The notes under the pieces were generated by a model that made no database searches, was not told where the DNA came from, and worked only from the letters and a program-made list of their open reading frames with translations. A stretch of 32,534 nucleotides of DNA, from IMG/VR virus record IMGVR_UViG_3300025151_000165, positions 1 to 32,534 of that record; one strand, written 5' to 3'. Position 1 is the first letter of the stretch; every line of letters begins with the position of its first letter. The position numbers were made by a program, and so were the translations under genes. Shown here in pieces: positions 10,601 through 18,315 of the stretch. Source of the DNA: a virus.

Positions 10601-11809
10601 GAAGGTGTAAAGCCTATAGAAAAAGGTGTTATTAATAGCGAAGATGATCTTGTTCAGTTTGTTAAAATGCATGAGATAATGCATAATAAGTATAGACCAA
10701 AACAGTTAGGCACTCTAAAAGAAGTAGAGGTTGAGGGTACTGTTTCTAAACGAATTAGAGTTAAGAAGTTTGATTTAGAAAAAAGTCTTACTGATGATTC
10801 AATTATAGAAAGTATGCCTAAAGCAAAACAATCAATAGCAAAAAAACTATTAGAAGAATATCAAATTATTAGGAATTCTTTTGCGGTTTCTAAAGACTTA
10901 AAAAAAATGGAAAAACGTTTTCAAGAAGGATATGATAAGTTTGTTAAGTCTTTGCCTAAAACAAGAACTACAAAAGTAAAAGGCAAGGTTAAACAAAAAG
11001 TAACTGATCAAGCAGCATATGAAAATGCTATCAACGATTTAGCTGTTAAAGAAATAAAATCTCAACAAAGAGTTAAACCAGAAACAACAGAAACATTTCG
11101 TACTGCATTACAAAGCGGTATATTAAATACAATTATGCAAGGAACACCTGCTGACAAACCTTTAATTACAGATGGTGTTGTCTATGTTCCACATCGTATT
11201 GCTAAAGTTTTTGGTTATGAAGAAGACGAGGTTGTAAAAGGATATGCTAGAATGGAATCTGGTATTTTAGGACTTCCATTTCAATTTTATAGTTATTCAT
11301 TAGCTGCAATGAACAAAGTAACTGGCGCTTATTCTCAAGGTCAAATTAAAAATAGAATGGCAGGTGTTTTATCTGCAATGGGTCTTGGCTATTTATCAAT
11401 TAAGATTAAGAGTAAATTAAGTGATGGTGCTGAAAGACAGTGGGAAGAGATGAGTCAATCAGATAGGTTTATTAGAGCTTTCGATCAAAGTGGTTTGTTA
11501 GCTTTATATTCTGATCTTATGTATACTTCTATAAATACAAGCATGGCCTTGGGTAAAGGTAACTATTTAGATGGTGTTGTTGCTCCAAAGTTTCCGCAAG
11601 AAGAAGATTACTTAGATGCTTTTACTGGCATTGCAGGTGCAGGACCAAGTATTATTTCTGACTTGACAATAGACCCTGCCAGATCATTTTTAAATGGCGA
11701 AGAGGGTGACGCTGTTAAACAATTTTGGCGAAGTTTACCGTTTATGCGTTTATGGTTTTGGAAAAATGAAATGAACGGTATGTCTTTAGGATTAGCTAGA
11801 CAATTGTAA
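7610..11809 (+). CDS. Large internal virion protein (gp16-like) with an HExxH peptidase-like motif
   Basis: A 1399 aa ejection protein, last of the gp14/15/16-like trio; T7 gp16 is about 1318 aa. Residues about 100-185 contain Gly/Ala-rich hydrophobic segments (NLGAGFLDPVNLVALPFGG and following) that could enter the membrane. Residues 220-300 and 485-580 are strongly coiled-coil. Residues 1021-1025 read HEIMH, inside KMHEIMHNKYRPK, matching the HExxH zinc-peptidase motif. I see no obvious lytic transglycosylase domain such as T7 gp16 has at its N-terminus. The HExxH segment may provide the cell-wall or protein-cutting activity during ejection, but a third zinc ligand is not assigned. Confidence 0.75.
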   Translation: MAVDLRYANDQISSLSSIDLDRTNPTFLQTVGSQLRYSYAPIIDTLSNAMEFGNVETDLNYDPRPDMEGYEDYFDTLVHAKNAEHMSILKNQITSYEKNREVLAEAGFWKNLGAGFLDPVNLVALPFGGPTVGVAKSMLRGGAAAGLIQTGLEGLRVPFDPVATKEEAAINIGTTAVFGSMLSGAISVPITRRSIALKKTEQSHKEYMEAIGASEDVEKLTPADILGKRAREERSLASSTDEDLNIAIEAENRNIFGIEKRVEEIETELKNLDDLSNEQIENLVDELDSLARNKAQSESTIKVTRHERALRQIEDAGMDDAYDIAPNIFINSPLFKLVTTPMKRVLQSDVVNTAKKSMLQLAGDSGLALVMNKFGLSIGPSVYQTARIMEGEWVQVDRQLKKLWSETLGQGEGAGFGLGINSLDLVERFHARPQFLGGKKTGRTYGEWLESVNEKRIKGVEGLTDQEQNAVNTLNNFYLKNEKRLREIGLLGDSQNIKRKIETQDYNLKKVREKLAAWEEKRKAGKLRKWEESKKKNALDITRMYERKIIRLTEAKEENELMLQFIKDYEIMPPNETVHFPRYWNVPYIKKNRSKLERVISDWFEENNTIIVKENGKLVRKELPKDKESRDKRAKEAVDNILGIKDILDPDSVNYGFGKSKHLRHRQLDIPNSLVYDFIIKDPIAVMKVYTNKTSATYQFHKMFNNRSVVEVLDDIEEEMLLAGNSEIEINKFRRDFKGMYDRIVGSPTRNFDRIDFKMAQVSKDLAYVNYLGSSGFSAIPDFARIIMEHELGDVVKGLTSILDQDIRGMNRAELDAIAEAVEILQGSAHVRFTDNMTNNPLQSSTWDSMRSVYNVANLLGPMTQIAKTLDGLIRGHTLVKLSKKWAANDPKDLISQQDVTYLARYNITEEIAKEIAAAPTQLTERGLYLPNTAAWTNTIKFPEHTAKIITGPTNRTDKNGNYVAAFYNNETKTIRIDEDYIRDVMWPNRSFENPRVEGVKPIEKGVINSEDDLVQFVKMHEIMHNKYRPKQLGTLKEVEVEGTVSKRIRVKKFDLEKSLTDDSIIESMPKAKQSIAKKLLEEYQIIRNSFAVSKDLKKMEKRFQEGYDKFVKSLPKTRTTKVKGKVKQKVTDQAAYENAINDLAVKEIKSQQRVKPETTETFRTALQSGILNTIMQGTPADKPLITDGVVYVPHRIAKVFGYEEDEVVKGYARMESGILGLPFQFYSYSLAAMNKVTGAYSQGQIKNRMAGVLSAMGLGYLSIKIKSKLSDGAERQWEEMSQSDRFIRAFDQSGLLALYSDLMYTSINTSMALGKGNYLDGVVAPKFPQEEDYLDAFTGIAGAGPSIISDLTIDPARSFLNGEEGDAVKQFWRSLPFMRLWFWKNEMNGMSLGLARQL

Positions 11810-11824
11810 TTTGGGTGGGGATTT

Positions 11825-11863
11825 TTGTGCGTTGATAAATCTTTAAAATTTTGTAATTAAAAT
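11825..11863 (+). promoter_or_regulatory. Late promoter element before the tail fibre
   Basis: TTGTGCGTTGA at 11825-11835, one of four near-identical copies in front of late units. It embeds a -35-like TTGATA; TAAAAT at 11858-11863 is a possible -10 at an unusually long 20-base spacing. The fibre ATG is about 20 bases further on, after GGTGAC. Confidence 0.65.
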
Positions 11864-11883
11864 AACAAAGATATAGGTGACAC

Positions 11884-14800
11884 ATGACAATCAACATTGC
11901 AGACAATTCCCCTCGTATTTCTTACACAGTAGGTCAAGGAGTAACACAATCAAGCTTTGCAGTACCCTTTGAGTTTTTCAACAATACTGATTTAAATGTC
12001 TACGTTGACGGAACGCTTAAGACAATCACGACACACTACACTGTTACAGGTGGCGATGGTTCTACTGGTACTATTTCTATGTCTGTCACAGGCGGCACTG
12101 GTGGGTCTACTGTTGTTGTTACCCGTGATATTGCATTAGAAAGAACAACTGACTTTCCTGTTTCTGGCGCATTTAATATTGTTTCCTTAAATACAGAATT
12201 AGACAGATTAATTGCTATTGCTGCTGATTTAGATGATTTAGCAGGTCGCGGAGTAAAGCTTTCTGATTTTGATACTGCTGCTACACTAACATTACCTCTT
12301 GCTGCTGACAGAGTTAATAAAGTTTTGGCGTTTAATTCTGCAGGAGACACTCTTGTTTCTCAAGAACTTGGTGTGTGGAAAGGTAATTGGGCTGCATCTA
12401 CTGCTTATGTAGAAAGAGATTTGGTAAGAGATAGTAGCGATGGAAGTATATACATAGTTACAAGTGCTCACACTTCTAGCGGAAGTACGCCATTAGATAC
12501 AAATACTAATAGCTCTAAGTATAGTGTTATTTTTGATGTAGGTGCTATGCTTGTTGATACTATTACTATGTCTGGGAATCTTACTGTAAATGGTAATACT
12601 ACACTTGGTAATGCATCATCAGATACAATTACAACAACTGGAACAGTTTCTAATTTACGCATGTCATCTACAAATGTCACAGATATTTTAGATGAAGATA
12701 ATATGTCTAGTAATAGTGCTACATCATTAGCAACTCAACAATCTATAAAAGCATATGTAGATAGTCAGGTTGGCGCGAGTGATACTCTTACTGAAATTCT
12801 AGGCAATGGTAATATTACAAGTGGTGCTAATATACAGCTTACCACAACAGATGAATTACAGTTTAGAGATACAGCATTAAAGATTAGTTCATCTGCTGAT
12901 GGGCAGTTAGATATTGATGCTGATACAGAGCTAGAAATTACAGCGCCTACGGTTGACATAAATGCGAGTACTGAAGTTAACATTAGTGGTGATCTTACAG
13001 TAGATACTGATACGCTACATGTAGATAGCAGTAATAATCGAGTGGGAATTAAAACAACAAGTCCTGATAATGAGCTAACAGTTATCGGAACTGGTTTTTT
13101 TGGTGCAAGTACAGCTGGTGTTGGGCTGTCTAATAGTGGTGCTAATCTTGCTGTTATTTCTGGGCAAACACCATCAGGAACATACAAGCCTCTTAAAATA
13201 TCTTCTACTGATCCATCTAGTAATTATTTGTATTTTGATACTACAAGCGGCATTGGGATAAATAATGATAGCCCTTCTAGTTTTAATAGTAAGCTTGTTA
13301 TAGGTGGAACTTCTGGCTCTAACACTATGACTATTGCTAGTGGAACAACAGGCGTTGGTAATATTCACTTTGCAGATGGAACAAGTGGCGATGCTTTAGA
13401 TGAAGGATACATTAGGTATCACCACCAATATGATAGATTAGTTTTAGGTACTGCTAGCGCTACTGTTGAGCCACTTAGAATAACAAGCAGTGGTTCTGTT
13501 GGCATTAAAGTTGCTGGTGATCCTAGCACAGAATTAGAGGTTAACGGTACTGTCACTGCAACTGGTTTTGCTTCTACTGGCAACATGACCTTTGGTGACA
13601 ACAACAAAGCCATCTTTGGCGCAGGGTCTGACCTACAGATTTACCATGATGGTTCACACTCATATATTTCAGACCAAGGCACTGGCAACCTAAGAATACT
13701 TGCACAAGAATTTAACGTTAAATCTGCAAGCGGTAATACTGATTTAATTTATGCTGTTAATGGTGGTTCAGTTTATTTATATTACAACGGTAATACTCGC
13801 ATCACCACAAATGCGACAGGAACTGACTTTGTTGGCACCATTACGGCTGATGGTCTGACTGTAAATAGTGGCACAGATAATGAAGGTATTAGTGTTGTAA
13901 GCACAGATGCAGGGTCTTACGTTACAGTTGCCGACAATGGCACAACAGGCAACACTAGATTTGGCGCAGTTAGCAATGACTTCAAGATAGACGTAAACAG
14001 TGCGGAGAGACTCCGCATTTCATCGGACGGGGATGTTGGAATAAACAAGTCCACCATACCAAATACTTCATCTTCTAGCTATAAAACGCTTGTCATATCG
14101 AATGAGGAAGCAAGTAAAACATCAAGATTTCTTGCTATGGGCGCTGCATCGGCATACACAAGCTATGCATCACTTACATCAGGTACGCATAGTGGTTCGG
14201 TTTTTTATTCTCCAGCATTAATGTACACTGATACTTTAAGGTTCTTTTCAGCGCCTCTCAACAACGAACCTGATGATACAAATGTAACGGAGCGTATGAG
14301 GCTTACAACAACTGGGTTAGGCATTGGGGTAACAAGCCCAAGCTCTTACAATGCGGCAGCTAATAATTTAGTTATTTCTGATGGCGGCAATGCAGGGATA
14401 ACTATTGTTTCTCCATCTACTGACTCTGGCAGTTTGTTTTTTGCAGATGGCACTTCTGGCACGGCTGCATATGCAGGTTTTGTGCAATATGGTCATGCGG
14501 CTGAGAAGCTTCTTTTGGGAACAGGTGGCACAACTAAAGTTACAATTGATGGCACTGGCAGCGTGGGCATTGGGAACACAAACCCTAGTGATTATAATAG
14601 TAATGGTAATAATCTTGTAGTTGGAACTACGTCTGGAAACAACGGTATTTCTATAGCTTCTGCAACGTCAGGGCTTGGTAGTATTTACTTTACAGATGGA
14701 ACAAGTGGAGTTGCACAATACAGAGGAATAGTTCAATACGATCATGCCTCTGATTATATGCGTTTTTTTACAACATCAGCAGAACGTATGCGTATCGACA

Positions 14801-15486
14801 GCAGCGGTAATGTTGGGATTGGGGGAACGTCATTTAACGCATATCAGGACAGCGCAGATCAATACGAGTTTAATATTTATAATAATGGTCAGTTTGCGGC
14901 TTCTGTAAATAACGCAGTAGTTGGATATTTAAACCGACAAAATGGTGATGGAGAAGTATTAAGTATCCGCAAAGACGGCACTACGGTGGGGAGTATTGGG
15001 TGTAATGGCCCTCAACTTTTTATTATGGGTCGTTCTACTGATAGTGGTATTTTCTTTGGTACTAACAATATTTATCCTTTTAGGACAAGCGGTGTATCCG
15101 ATGACACTATAGATATTGGACATCCTAGCTATCGTTTTGATGACATCTACGCTACCAACGGCACAATCCAAACATCTGACCGCAACGAAAAACAAGACAT
15201 TGCAGAGCTTACAGACGCAGAGCAACGAGTAGCTGTAGCTGCCAAAGGTTTGTTGCGTAAGTTTCGTTGGAAAACGGCTGTAGCTAAAAAAGGCGATGAA
15301 GCTAGAACTCACTTCGGCATCATAGCGCAAGACTTGCAAGCTGCATTTGCGGCTGAAGGATTAGATTCTAGTGACTACGCAATGTTCATTTCTACCACTT
15401 GGACTGATGAAGAAACTGGCGAAGAAAGAACTAGAATGGGCGTAAGATACAGCGAACTCTTAGCCTTTATTATAGCAGCAATATAG
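11884..15486 (+). CDS. Tail fibre protein with S74-type C-terminal chaperone
   Basis: A 1200 aa receptor-binding fibre. Residues 1-130 resemble the T7 gp17 N-terminal domain that docks to the tail (YTVGQGVTQSSFAVPFEFF; ALERTTDF; LNTELDRL). The shaft is Ser/Thr/Gly-rich beta-helical sequence containing three degenerate copies of a module with core FADGTSG...RIxSSGSVGI. The last ~103 residues are an intramolecular chaperone of endosialidase/peptidase S74 type: SDRNEK gives the expected Ser1098 and Lys1103 self-cleavage pair, followed by the FGIIAQDL core and a C-terminal YSELLAFIIAAI helix. In this family the domain trimerises the fibre, then cuts itself off before the serine. It has its own late promoter element upstream. 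Confidence 0.92.
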   Translation: MTINIADNSPRISYTVGQGVTQSSFAVPFEFFNNTDLNVYVDGTLKTITTHYTVTGGDGSTGTISMSVTGGTGGSTVVVTRDIALERTTDFPVSGAFNIVSLNTELDRLIAIAADLDDLAGRGVKLSDFDTAATLTLPLAADRVNKVLAFNSAGDTLVSQELGVWKGNWAASTAYVERDLVRDSSDGSIYIVTSAHTSSGSTPLDTNTNSSKYSVIFDVGAMLVDTITMSGNLTVNGNTTLGNASSDTITTTGTVSNLRMSSTNVTDILDEDNMSSNSATSLATQQSIKAYVDSQVGASDTLTEILGNGNITSGANIQLTTTDELQFRDTALKISSSADGQLDIDADTELEITAPTVDINASTEVNISGDLTVDTDTLHVDSSNNRVGIKTTSPDNELTVIGTGFFGASTAGVGLSNSGANLAVISGQTPSGTYKPLKISSTDPSSNYLYFDTTSGIGINNDSPSSFNSKLVIGGTSGSNTMTIASGTTGVGNIHFADGTSGDALDEGYIRYHHQYDRLVLGTASATVEPLRITSSGSVGIKVAGDPSTELEVNGTVTATGFASTGNMTFGDNNKAIFGAGSDLQIYHDGSHSYISDQGTGNLRILAQEFNVKSASGNTDLIYAVNGGSVYLYYNGNTRITTNATGTDFVGTITADGLTVNSGTDNEGISVVSTDAGSYVTVADNGTTGNTRFGAVSNDFKIDVNSAERLRISSDGDVGINKSTIPNTSSSSYKTLVISNEEASKTSRFLAMGAASAYTSYASLTSGTHSGSVFYSPALMYTDTLRFFSAPLNNEPDDTNVTERMRLTTTGLGIGVTSPSSYNAAANNLVISDGGNAGITIVSPSTDSGSLFFADGTSGTAAYAGFVQYGHAAEKLLLGTGGTTKVTIDGTGSVGIGNTNPSDYNSNGNNLVVGTTSGNNGISIASATSGLGSIYFTDGTSGVAQYRGIVQYDHASDYMRFFTTSAERMRIDSSGNVGIGGTSFNAYQDSADQYEFNIYNNGQFAASVNNAVVGYLNRQNGDGEVLSIRKDGTTVGSIGCNGPQLFIMGRSTDSGIFFGTNNIYPFRTSGVSDDTIDIGHPSYRFDDIYATNGTIQTSDRNEKQDIAELTDAEQRVAVAAKGLLRKFRWKTAVAKKGDEARTHFGIIAQDLQAAFAAEGLDSSDYAMFISTTWTDEETGEERTRMGVRYSELLAFIIAAI
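13315..14826 (+). repeat. Three degenerate ~190-base modules in the fibre shaft
   Basis: Modules at about 13315-13508, 14389-14577 and 14638-14826 encode the same pattern: I-ASxTSG-xGxIxFADGTSG, then a tyrosine-rich strand with H, then RI-SSG-VGI. Copies two and three also share a preceding NPSDYN/SPSSYN linker. They look like duplicated shaft repeats and may be sites of fibre recombination. Confidence 0.7.
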
Positions 15487-15496
15487 GAGATTTATC

Positions 15497-15805
15497 ATGG
15501 CTGTAACATACACTTGGACTATACCTACCGTAGAGCGCAATTTATCTGACGGTGGCATTACCATTATTCACTGGCGTTGTACTGGCGTTGATGGCGATTA
15601 TTCAGCTTCTTCATACGGCACAACAGGCCACACACCAGATGCTAGTGCAGAAGGTTTCATTGCATATGATGATGTGACTGAGGCCAACTGCATTGCATGG
15701 GCGCAAGGCGCTCTAGACAAGGACGCAGTTGAAGCAGCTATTGCTGATGACATTGCTGTTCAGAAAACTCCAACCACTGGCTCAGGACAACCTTGGGCTG
15801 CATAA
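15497..15805 (+). CDS. Small fibre-associated protein of unknown function
   Basis: 102 aa, starting 10 bases after the fibre stop with GGAGA upstream. The sequence opens VTYTWTIPTVERN and contains IIHWRC-TGVDGDYSA and an Ala/Asp-rich C-terminal half. Proteins with this opening are common beside fibre genes of marine phages (I recall DUF7936-like annotations). No catalytic residues stand out. Its position suggests a fibre accessory or assembly role, but this is only context. Confidence 0.6.
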   Translation: MAVTYTWTIPTVERNLSDGGITIIHWRCTGVDGDYSASSYGTTGHTPDASAEGFIAYDDVTEANCIAWAQGALDKDAVEAAIADDIAVQKTPTTGSGQPWAA

Positions 15806-15825
15806 CTTAACGAAAGGAGATCAAT

Positions 15826-16029
15826 ATGACTGAAGAAAAAAAGGTCATTACGATTGACGATATAGAATACACCGAAGATCAATTATCAGATGAAGCAAAG
15901 GGTTGCATAAATCATTTAGGTTCATTGGATCAGAAGATAGCAAGTACTCAGTTTAATCTAACGCAACTGCAAGTTGGGCGTGATGCTTTCATGCAGCGTT
16001 TAAAACAAGAGTTAGGAAAAGATGGATAA
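15826..16029 (+). CDS. Small phage protein (DUF6447-like)
   Basis: 67 aa with a perfect ribosome-binding site (AAAGGAG, 7 bases before ATG). ITIDDIEYTEDQLSDEAK followed by a helical region with LGSLDQKI..TQFNLTQLQVGRDAF is a pattern I recall from small conserved marine phage proteins labelled DUF6447; function unknown. It overlaps the next gene by 8 bases, placing it at the head of the lysis-proximal block. Confidence 0.6.
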   Translation: MTEEKKVITIDDIEYTEDQLSDEAKGCINHLGSLDQKIASTQFNLTQLQVGRDAFMQRLKQELGKDG

Positions 16030-16213
16030 ACGTACAGTGTCATCAGCGCATGAGCGTATAGACGAATTACAGATACAAGTTGCAGAGATTAAGACTGAGA
16101 TGAAGATACAGTTTAAAGATTTGTACAATCGTATCAAACGTCTCGAAGCTATTATGATTGGTATTAGTGGTGCAAGTTTATTGTTGCTTCTTCGCATGAC
16201 ATTTATGAGCTAG
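16022..16213 (+). CDS. XhlA-like coiled-coil protein with C-terminal membrane anchor
   Basis: 63 aa. Residues 5-42 form an amphipathic coiled coil (HERIDELQIQVAEIKTEMKI, then YNRIKRLEAI) and residues about 43-60 are one hydrophobic segment (IMIGISGASLLLLL). This topology is that of XhlA-type lysis accessory proteins. It starts inside the previous gene's end. Neighbouring membrane proteins and an endolysin support a role in lysis, possibly a holin partner, but similarity is by architecture alone. Confidence 0.6.
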   Translation: MDKRTVSSAHERIDELQIQVAEIKTEMKIQFKDLYNRIKRLEAIMIGISGASLLLLLRMTFMS

Positions 16214-16217
16214 TAAG

Positions 16218-16694
16218 ATGGACCCAGTTTCTTGTGTTATGATGGCAACTGGGGCTTTCAAGGCACTAAAGGGTGCTATTGGAGCAGGTAAAGATTTACA
16301 AGAAATGACAGGGCAGCTTTCTCAATGGGGAAAAGCTTTCTCTGATTTTACCAATCTTGAAGAAAGAGAAAAGAACCCACCATTTTGGAAAAAAACATTC
16401 AAAGGGTCTGATGAAGAAACAGCTATAGAAATCTTTGCTAATAAAAAAAAGATGGAGCAAATGCGCTCTGAAATTAAAGAACATATAACTTGGCATTATG
16501 GTAAGTCTGCTTGGGATGAAGTGTTAGCTATTGAAGCGCAAATGCGTAAACGTAGAAAGGATGAACTGTACAGAAAACAAGCGCAGGTAGATGCGGTTAT
16601 TAATTTTACAATTGGTGCAATTATTTTTGTTATTAGTGGCGGCATTTTGTTTTTGATATTTTATATTATTGGTAAATATCAAGGTAGGTGGTGA
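16218..16694 (+). CDS. Unknown protein with C-terminal transmembrane segment
   Basis: 158 aa. An N-terminal Gly/Ala-rich helix (VMMATGAFKALKGAIGAGKD) is followed by a charged central domain with conserved-looking NPPFWKKTFKGSDEETA near residue 53, a helical stretch, and a hydrophobic anchor at about 127-152 (FTIGAIIFVISGGILFLIFY). The FWKK...D.E.. core is familiar from small membrane proteins of marine phages, function unknown. The stop overlaps the next GTG start (GTGA), so translation is coupled with the lysis block. Confidence 0.55.
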   Translation: MDPVSCVMMATGAFKALKGAIGAGKDLQEMTGQLSQWGKAFSDFTNLEEREKNPPFWKKTFKGSDEETAIEIFANKKKMEQMRSEIKEHITWHYGKSAWDEVLAIEAQMRKRRKDELYRKQAQVDAVINFTIGAIIFVISGGILFLIFYIIGKYQGRW

Positions 16695-16819
16695 CATTAT
16701 TAGAACGGAAGGGAAAATACATAATCTATAATAAGCAAGGTTATGTTTTAATTATTACTAGGGACAAACGAGTAGCCTTAACACACGCGAGGAAATATTA
16801 TGGTAGCAATAACAGCTAA
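16691..16819 (+). CDS. Short basic protein (42 aa)
   Basis: A GTG start overlaps the previous stop as GTGA, with AGGTAG just upstream. The product begins MTLLERKGKYIIYNKQGYVL and ends ARKYYGSNNS. It fills what would otherwise be a 105-base gap in a tightly packed operon, and its stop lies 20 bases inside the next gene. The composition (KGKYIIYNKQGYVLIITRD, beta-hairpin-like) is plausible for a folded protein. Function unknown. Confidence 0.5.
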   Translation: MTLLERKGKYIIYNKQGYVLIITRDKRVALTHARKYYGSNNS

Positions 16820-17054
16820 TTATCTAGATGAACTAAAGATCTTACCACGCCTAGCATTTCTATGTCAGATTATTTTGACTTGGAAAGTATGTCTTTGGTT
16901 TATGACACTTGAAGATCCGACTACGCAACAGTCAGCATTTGTATCTTTAGTTACTGCTATGCTTTCTGCATCTTTTGCGTTATGGTTAGGCAAAGAAGCA
17001 AAGACAGACAGAGGAGGATACAGTGCTCCAATCGTTGATAGGCCCAATAACTGA
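16800..17054 (+). CDS. Small two-span membrane protein, putative holin/antiholin
   Basis: 84 aa with two hydrophobic segments at about residues 17-37 (RLAFLCQIILTWKVCLWFM) and 44-63 (SAFVSLVTAMLSASFALWLG), and a polar, charged C-terminus. GAGG lies 8 bases before the ATG. It sits directly before the 3TM-holin-like gene, overlapping it by 32 bases. Two adjacent small membrane proteins before an endolysin commonly act as holin and antiholin. That assignment is inference. Confidence 0.55.
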   Translation: MVAITANYLDELKILPRLAFLCQIILTWKVCLWFMTLEDPTTQQSAFVSLVTAMLSASFALWLGKEAKTDRGGYSAPIVDRPNN

Positions 17055-17409
17055 ACTAGCAGGAGGTTGGTTAAATGCCAAAACCCAAGCCCAACAAGCA
17101 AACGCGAAACTCAAACTCACCGAAGCCGAAGCCAAAGCCAAGATCCTCGTCTCGAAAGAAACCTCAGTCCAAGACTGGGAAAGGATTATGGCACAAGGTT
17201 CTCAGTCTTCTTGGAAGGACGAGTGGTTAGTTTTACTTTTTTCTATTCCATTATGTTTAGTATTTACAGGAGAGTGGGGGCGTACAGTCGTTTCAGAGGG
17301 GTTCACAGCACTGGAACAGATGCCTGAGTGGTATCAATATACTTTAGGCGTTATCGTAGCTAGTAGCTTTGCTGTGCGCTCTGCGACAAAGTTCTTTAAG
17401 AAAGGTTAA
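17023..17409 (+). CDS. Holin, GTA-holin-3TM-like
   Basis: 128 aa starting at GTG with a strong GAGGAGG five bases upstream. An Ala/Lys/Glu-rich helix covers residues 15-50, followed by WKDEW and hydrophobic segments at about 68-87 (EWLVLLFSIPLCLVFTGEW) and 106-120 (YTLGVIVASSFAVRSATKF), joined by an EQMPEWYQY loop. The WKDEW...MPEWYQ..LG...ASS.GVRSATK pattern matches the family named for holins of gene transfer agents. The protein should permeabilise the inner membrane for the endopeptidase encoded two bases downstream. Confidence 0.78.
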   Translation: MLQSLIGPITELAGGWLNAKTQAQQANAKLKLTEAEAKAKILVSKETSVQDWERIMAQGSQSSWKDEWLVLLFSIPLCLVFTGEWGRTVVSEGFTALEQMPEWYQYTLGVIVASSFAVRSATKFFKKG

Positions 17410-17411
17410 TC

Positions 17412-17900
17412 ATGGGATTTAAATTATCAGAACGCTCAATGAGCAAACTAAGAGGTGTGCATCCTGATTTAGTTAAGGTTGTAACTACAGCTATAACTCT
17501 AACTGATGTAGATTTCGGATGCATTTGTGGTTTACGTACCGAAGCAGAACAGAAAGAACTTGTGGCTAAAGGTGCAAGCAAAACTATGAACAGCTTTCAC
17601 AGACAGCAAGTTGATGGGTTCTCTCATGCTGTTGACCTCATGGCTTATGTTGGTTCTCGCGCATCATGGGAAGAAACTCTGTATGATAATATTGCAGATG
17701 CAATGAAAAAGGCGGCTGATCAACATGGGGTTGATGTTACTTGGGGTGGTGCTTGGCAAGCAGATGAAAGTGTTCGTTGGTTAAACATGAGAGAGTGGGG
17801 AGGCACAATGGAAGAAGCATCATTAGCTTACATTGACCTCAGACGTAGACAAGGGAAGCGACCTTTCTATGATGGGCCTCACTTTGAGTTGACTAGATAA
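17412..17900 (+). CDS. Endolysin: M15-family D-Ala/L-Ala endopeptidase
   Basis: 162 aa, cleaving peptides of peptidoglycan. The VanY-like M15 signature is clear: GLRTEAEQ (39-46), SFH (His63), the GFSHAVDL block (Asp75), WGG (111-113) and DGPHFEL (His157). His63, Asp75 and His157 are the expected zinc ligands. There is no signal peptide, consistent with release through the upstream holin. It is the last late gene on the + strand; the early arc converges on it from the other side, and a short - strand reading frame may overlap its last 78 bases. Confidence 0.9.
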   Translation: MGFKLSERSMSKLRGVHPDLVKVVTTAITLTDVDFGCICGLRTEAEQKELVAKGASKTMNSFHRQQVDGFSHAVDLMAYVGSRASWEETLYDNIADAMKKAADQHGVDVTWGGAWQADESVRWLNMREWGGTMEEASLAYIDLRRRQGKRPFYDGPHFELTR

Positions 17901-18002
17901 ATTTTTTTCCCAAGGGGGCTTTGATAAAGTAATTGAGCTCTTGTCTTGCACAGACATCTTGCGTTTGTATCCTTGCCACTCTTTATCTTTTTTAGTCCAC
18001 AT
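17823..18002 (-). CDS. Possible 59 aa protein at the convergent junction
   Basis: The frame starts at ATG 18002, overlapping the end of the upstream - strand gene by 11 bases. It reads MWTKKDKEWQGYKRK, then a Ser/Lys/Pro-rich segment, and ends opposite the endolysin 3' end. The first 35 residues lie in DNA without another gene and look protein-like (charged, two Trp). The last 25 are antisense to the endolysin and may be chance extension. No strong ribosome-binding site (AGGG at 9 bases). It could be the last early gene or spurious. Confidence 0.35.
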   Translation of the reverse strand: MWTKKDKEWQGYKRKMSVQDKSSITLSKPPWEKNLSSQLKVRPIIERSLPLSTSEVNVS

Positions 18003-18243
18003 CTGGTCTTACCCTTGGTTTAACATCTACCTTTTTTACACCAGACATAAACGGTGTCTTACGACAGTACATCATAATCTCTTTGCCGTAGGTATCAGCT
18101 AGTATATCATAAAGTTTATCTAGTGCACCATCACCCATTGCGTCATAACATTCTTGTTGGCTTGGGAAAATAGCTGTAGTTGATACTGGCTGATCTTCAA
18201 CCACATACTCAATAACGAGTAATGTGTAAAATAATTTAAGCAT
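17992..18243 (-). CDS. Small exported-like protein of unknown function
   Basis: 83 aa. A short hydrophobic N-terminus (LKLFYTLLVIEYVV) resembles a signal or anchor sequence and two cysteines (Cys32 and Cys60) could form a disulfide in the periplasm. The C-terminus is basic (KKVDVKPRVRP). It is separated from the rest of the early operon by a 150-base non-coding stretch with a hairpin and short repeats, so it may be expressed separately. I recognise no family; envelope-targeted early proteins sometimes act in superinfection exclusion, which is only a suggestion. Confidence 0.6.
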   Translation of the reverse strand: MLKLFYTLLVIEYVVEDQPVSTTAIFPSQQECYDAMGDGALDKLYDILADTYGKEIMMYCRKTPFMSGVKKVDVKPRVRPDVD

Positions 18244-18277
18244 TGTTTATCTTTCTTGCTTTGATTAAAATAATAAA

Positions 18278-18315
18278 GAGGACGGGTTGTCAGGTTCGCC
18301 CCTTTGCCTGTCCTC
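18278..18315 (-). terminator. Hairpin with T-rich tail on the - strand
   Basis: GAGGAC (18278-18283) and GTCCTC (18310-18315) pair, with GG/CC inside past one mismatch. Read on the - strand the hairpin is followed by CTCTTTATTATTTT. It fits a moderate rho-independent terminator or attenuator between the replication genes and the 83 aa gene. Confidence 0.5.

Noticed and set aside
12036-13613. Several long - strand frames opposite the tail fibre gene
   Set aside because: They mirror the Ser/Thr/Gly-rich fibre sequence as Val/Ser/Pro-rich frames and lack start signals; they are antisense shadows.
17901-17960. Possible bidirectional terminator where late and early arcs converge
   Set aside because: A T-run (17904-17909) and CCC-GGGGG are present but in the wrong order for either strand, and the TGTCT/AGACA hairpin near 17942 has no T-tail.
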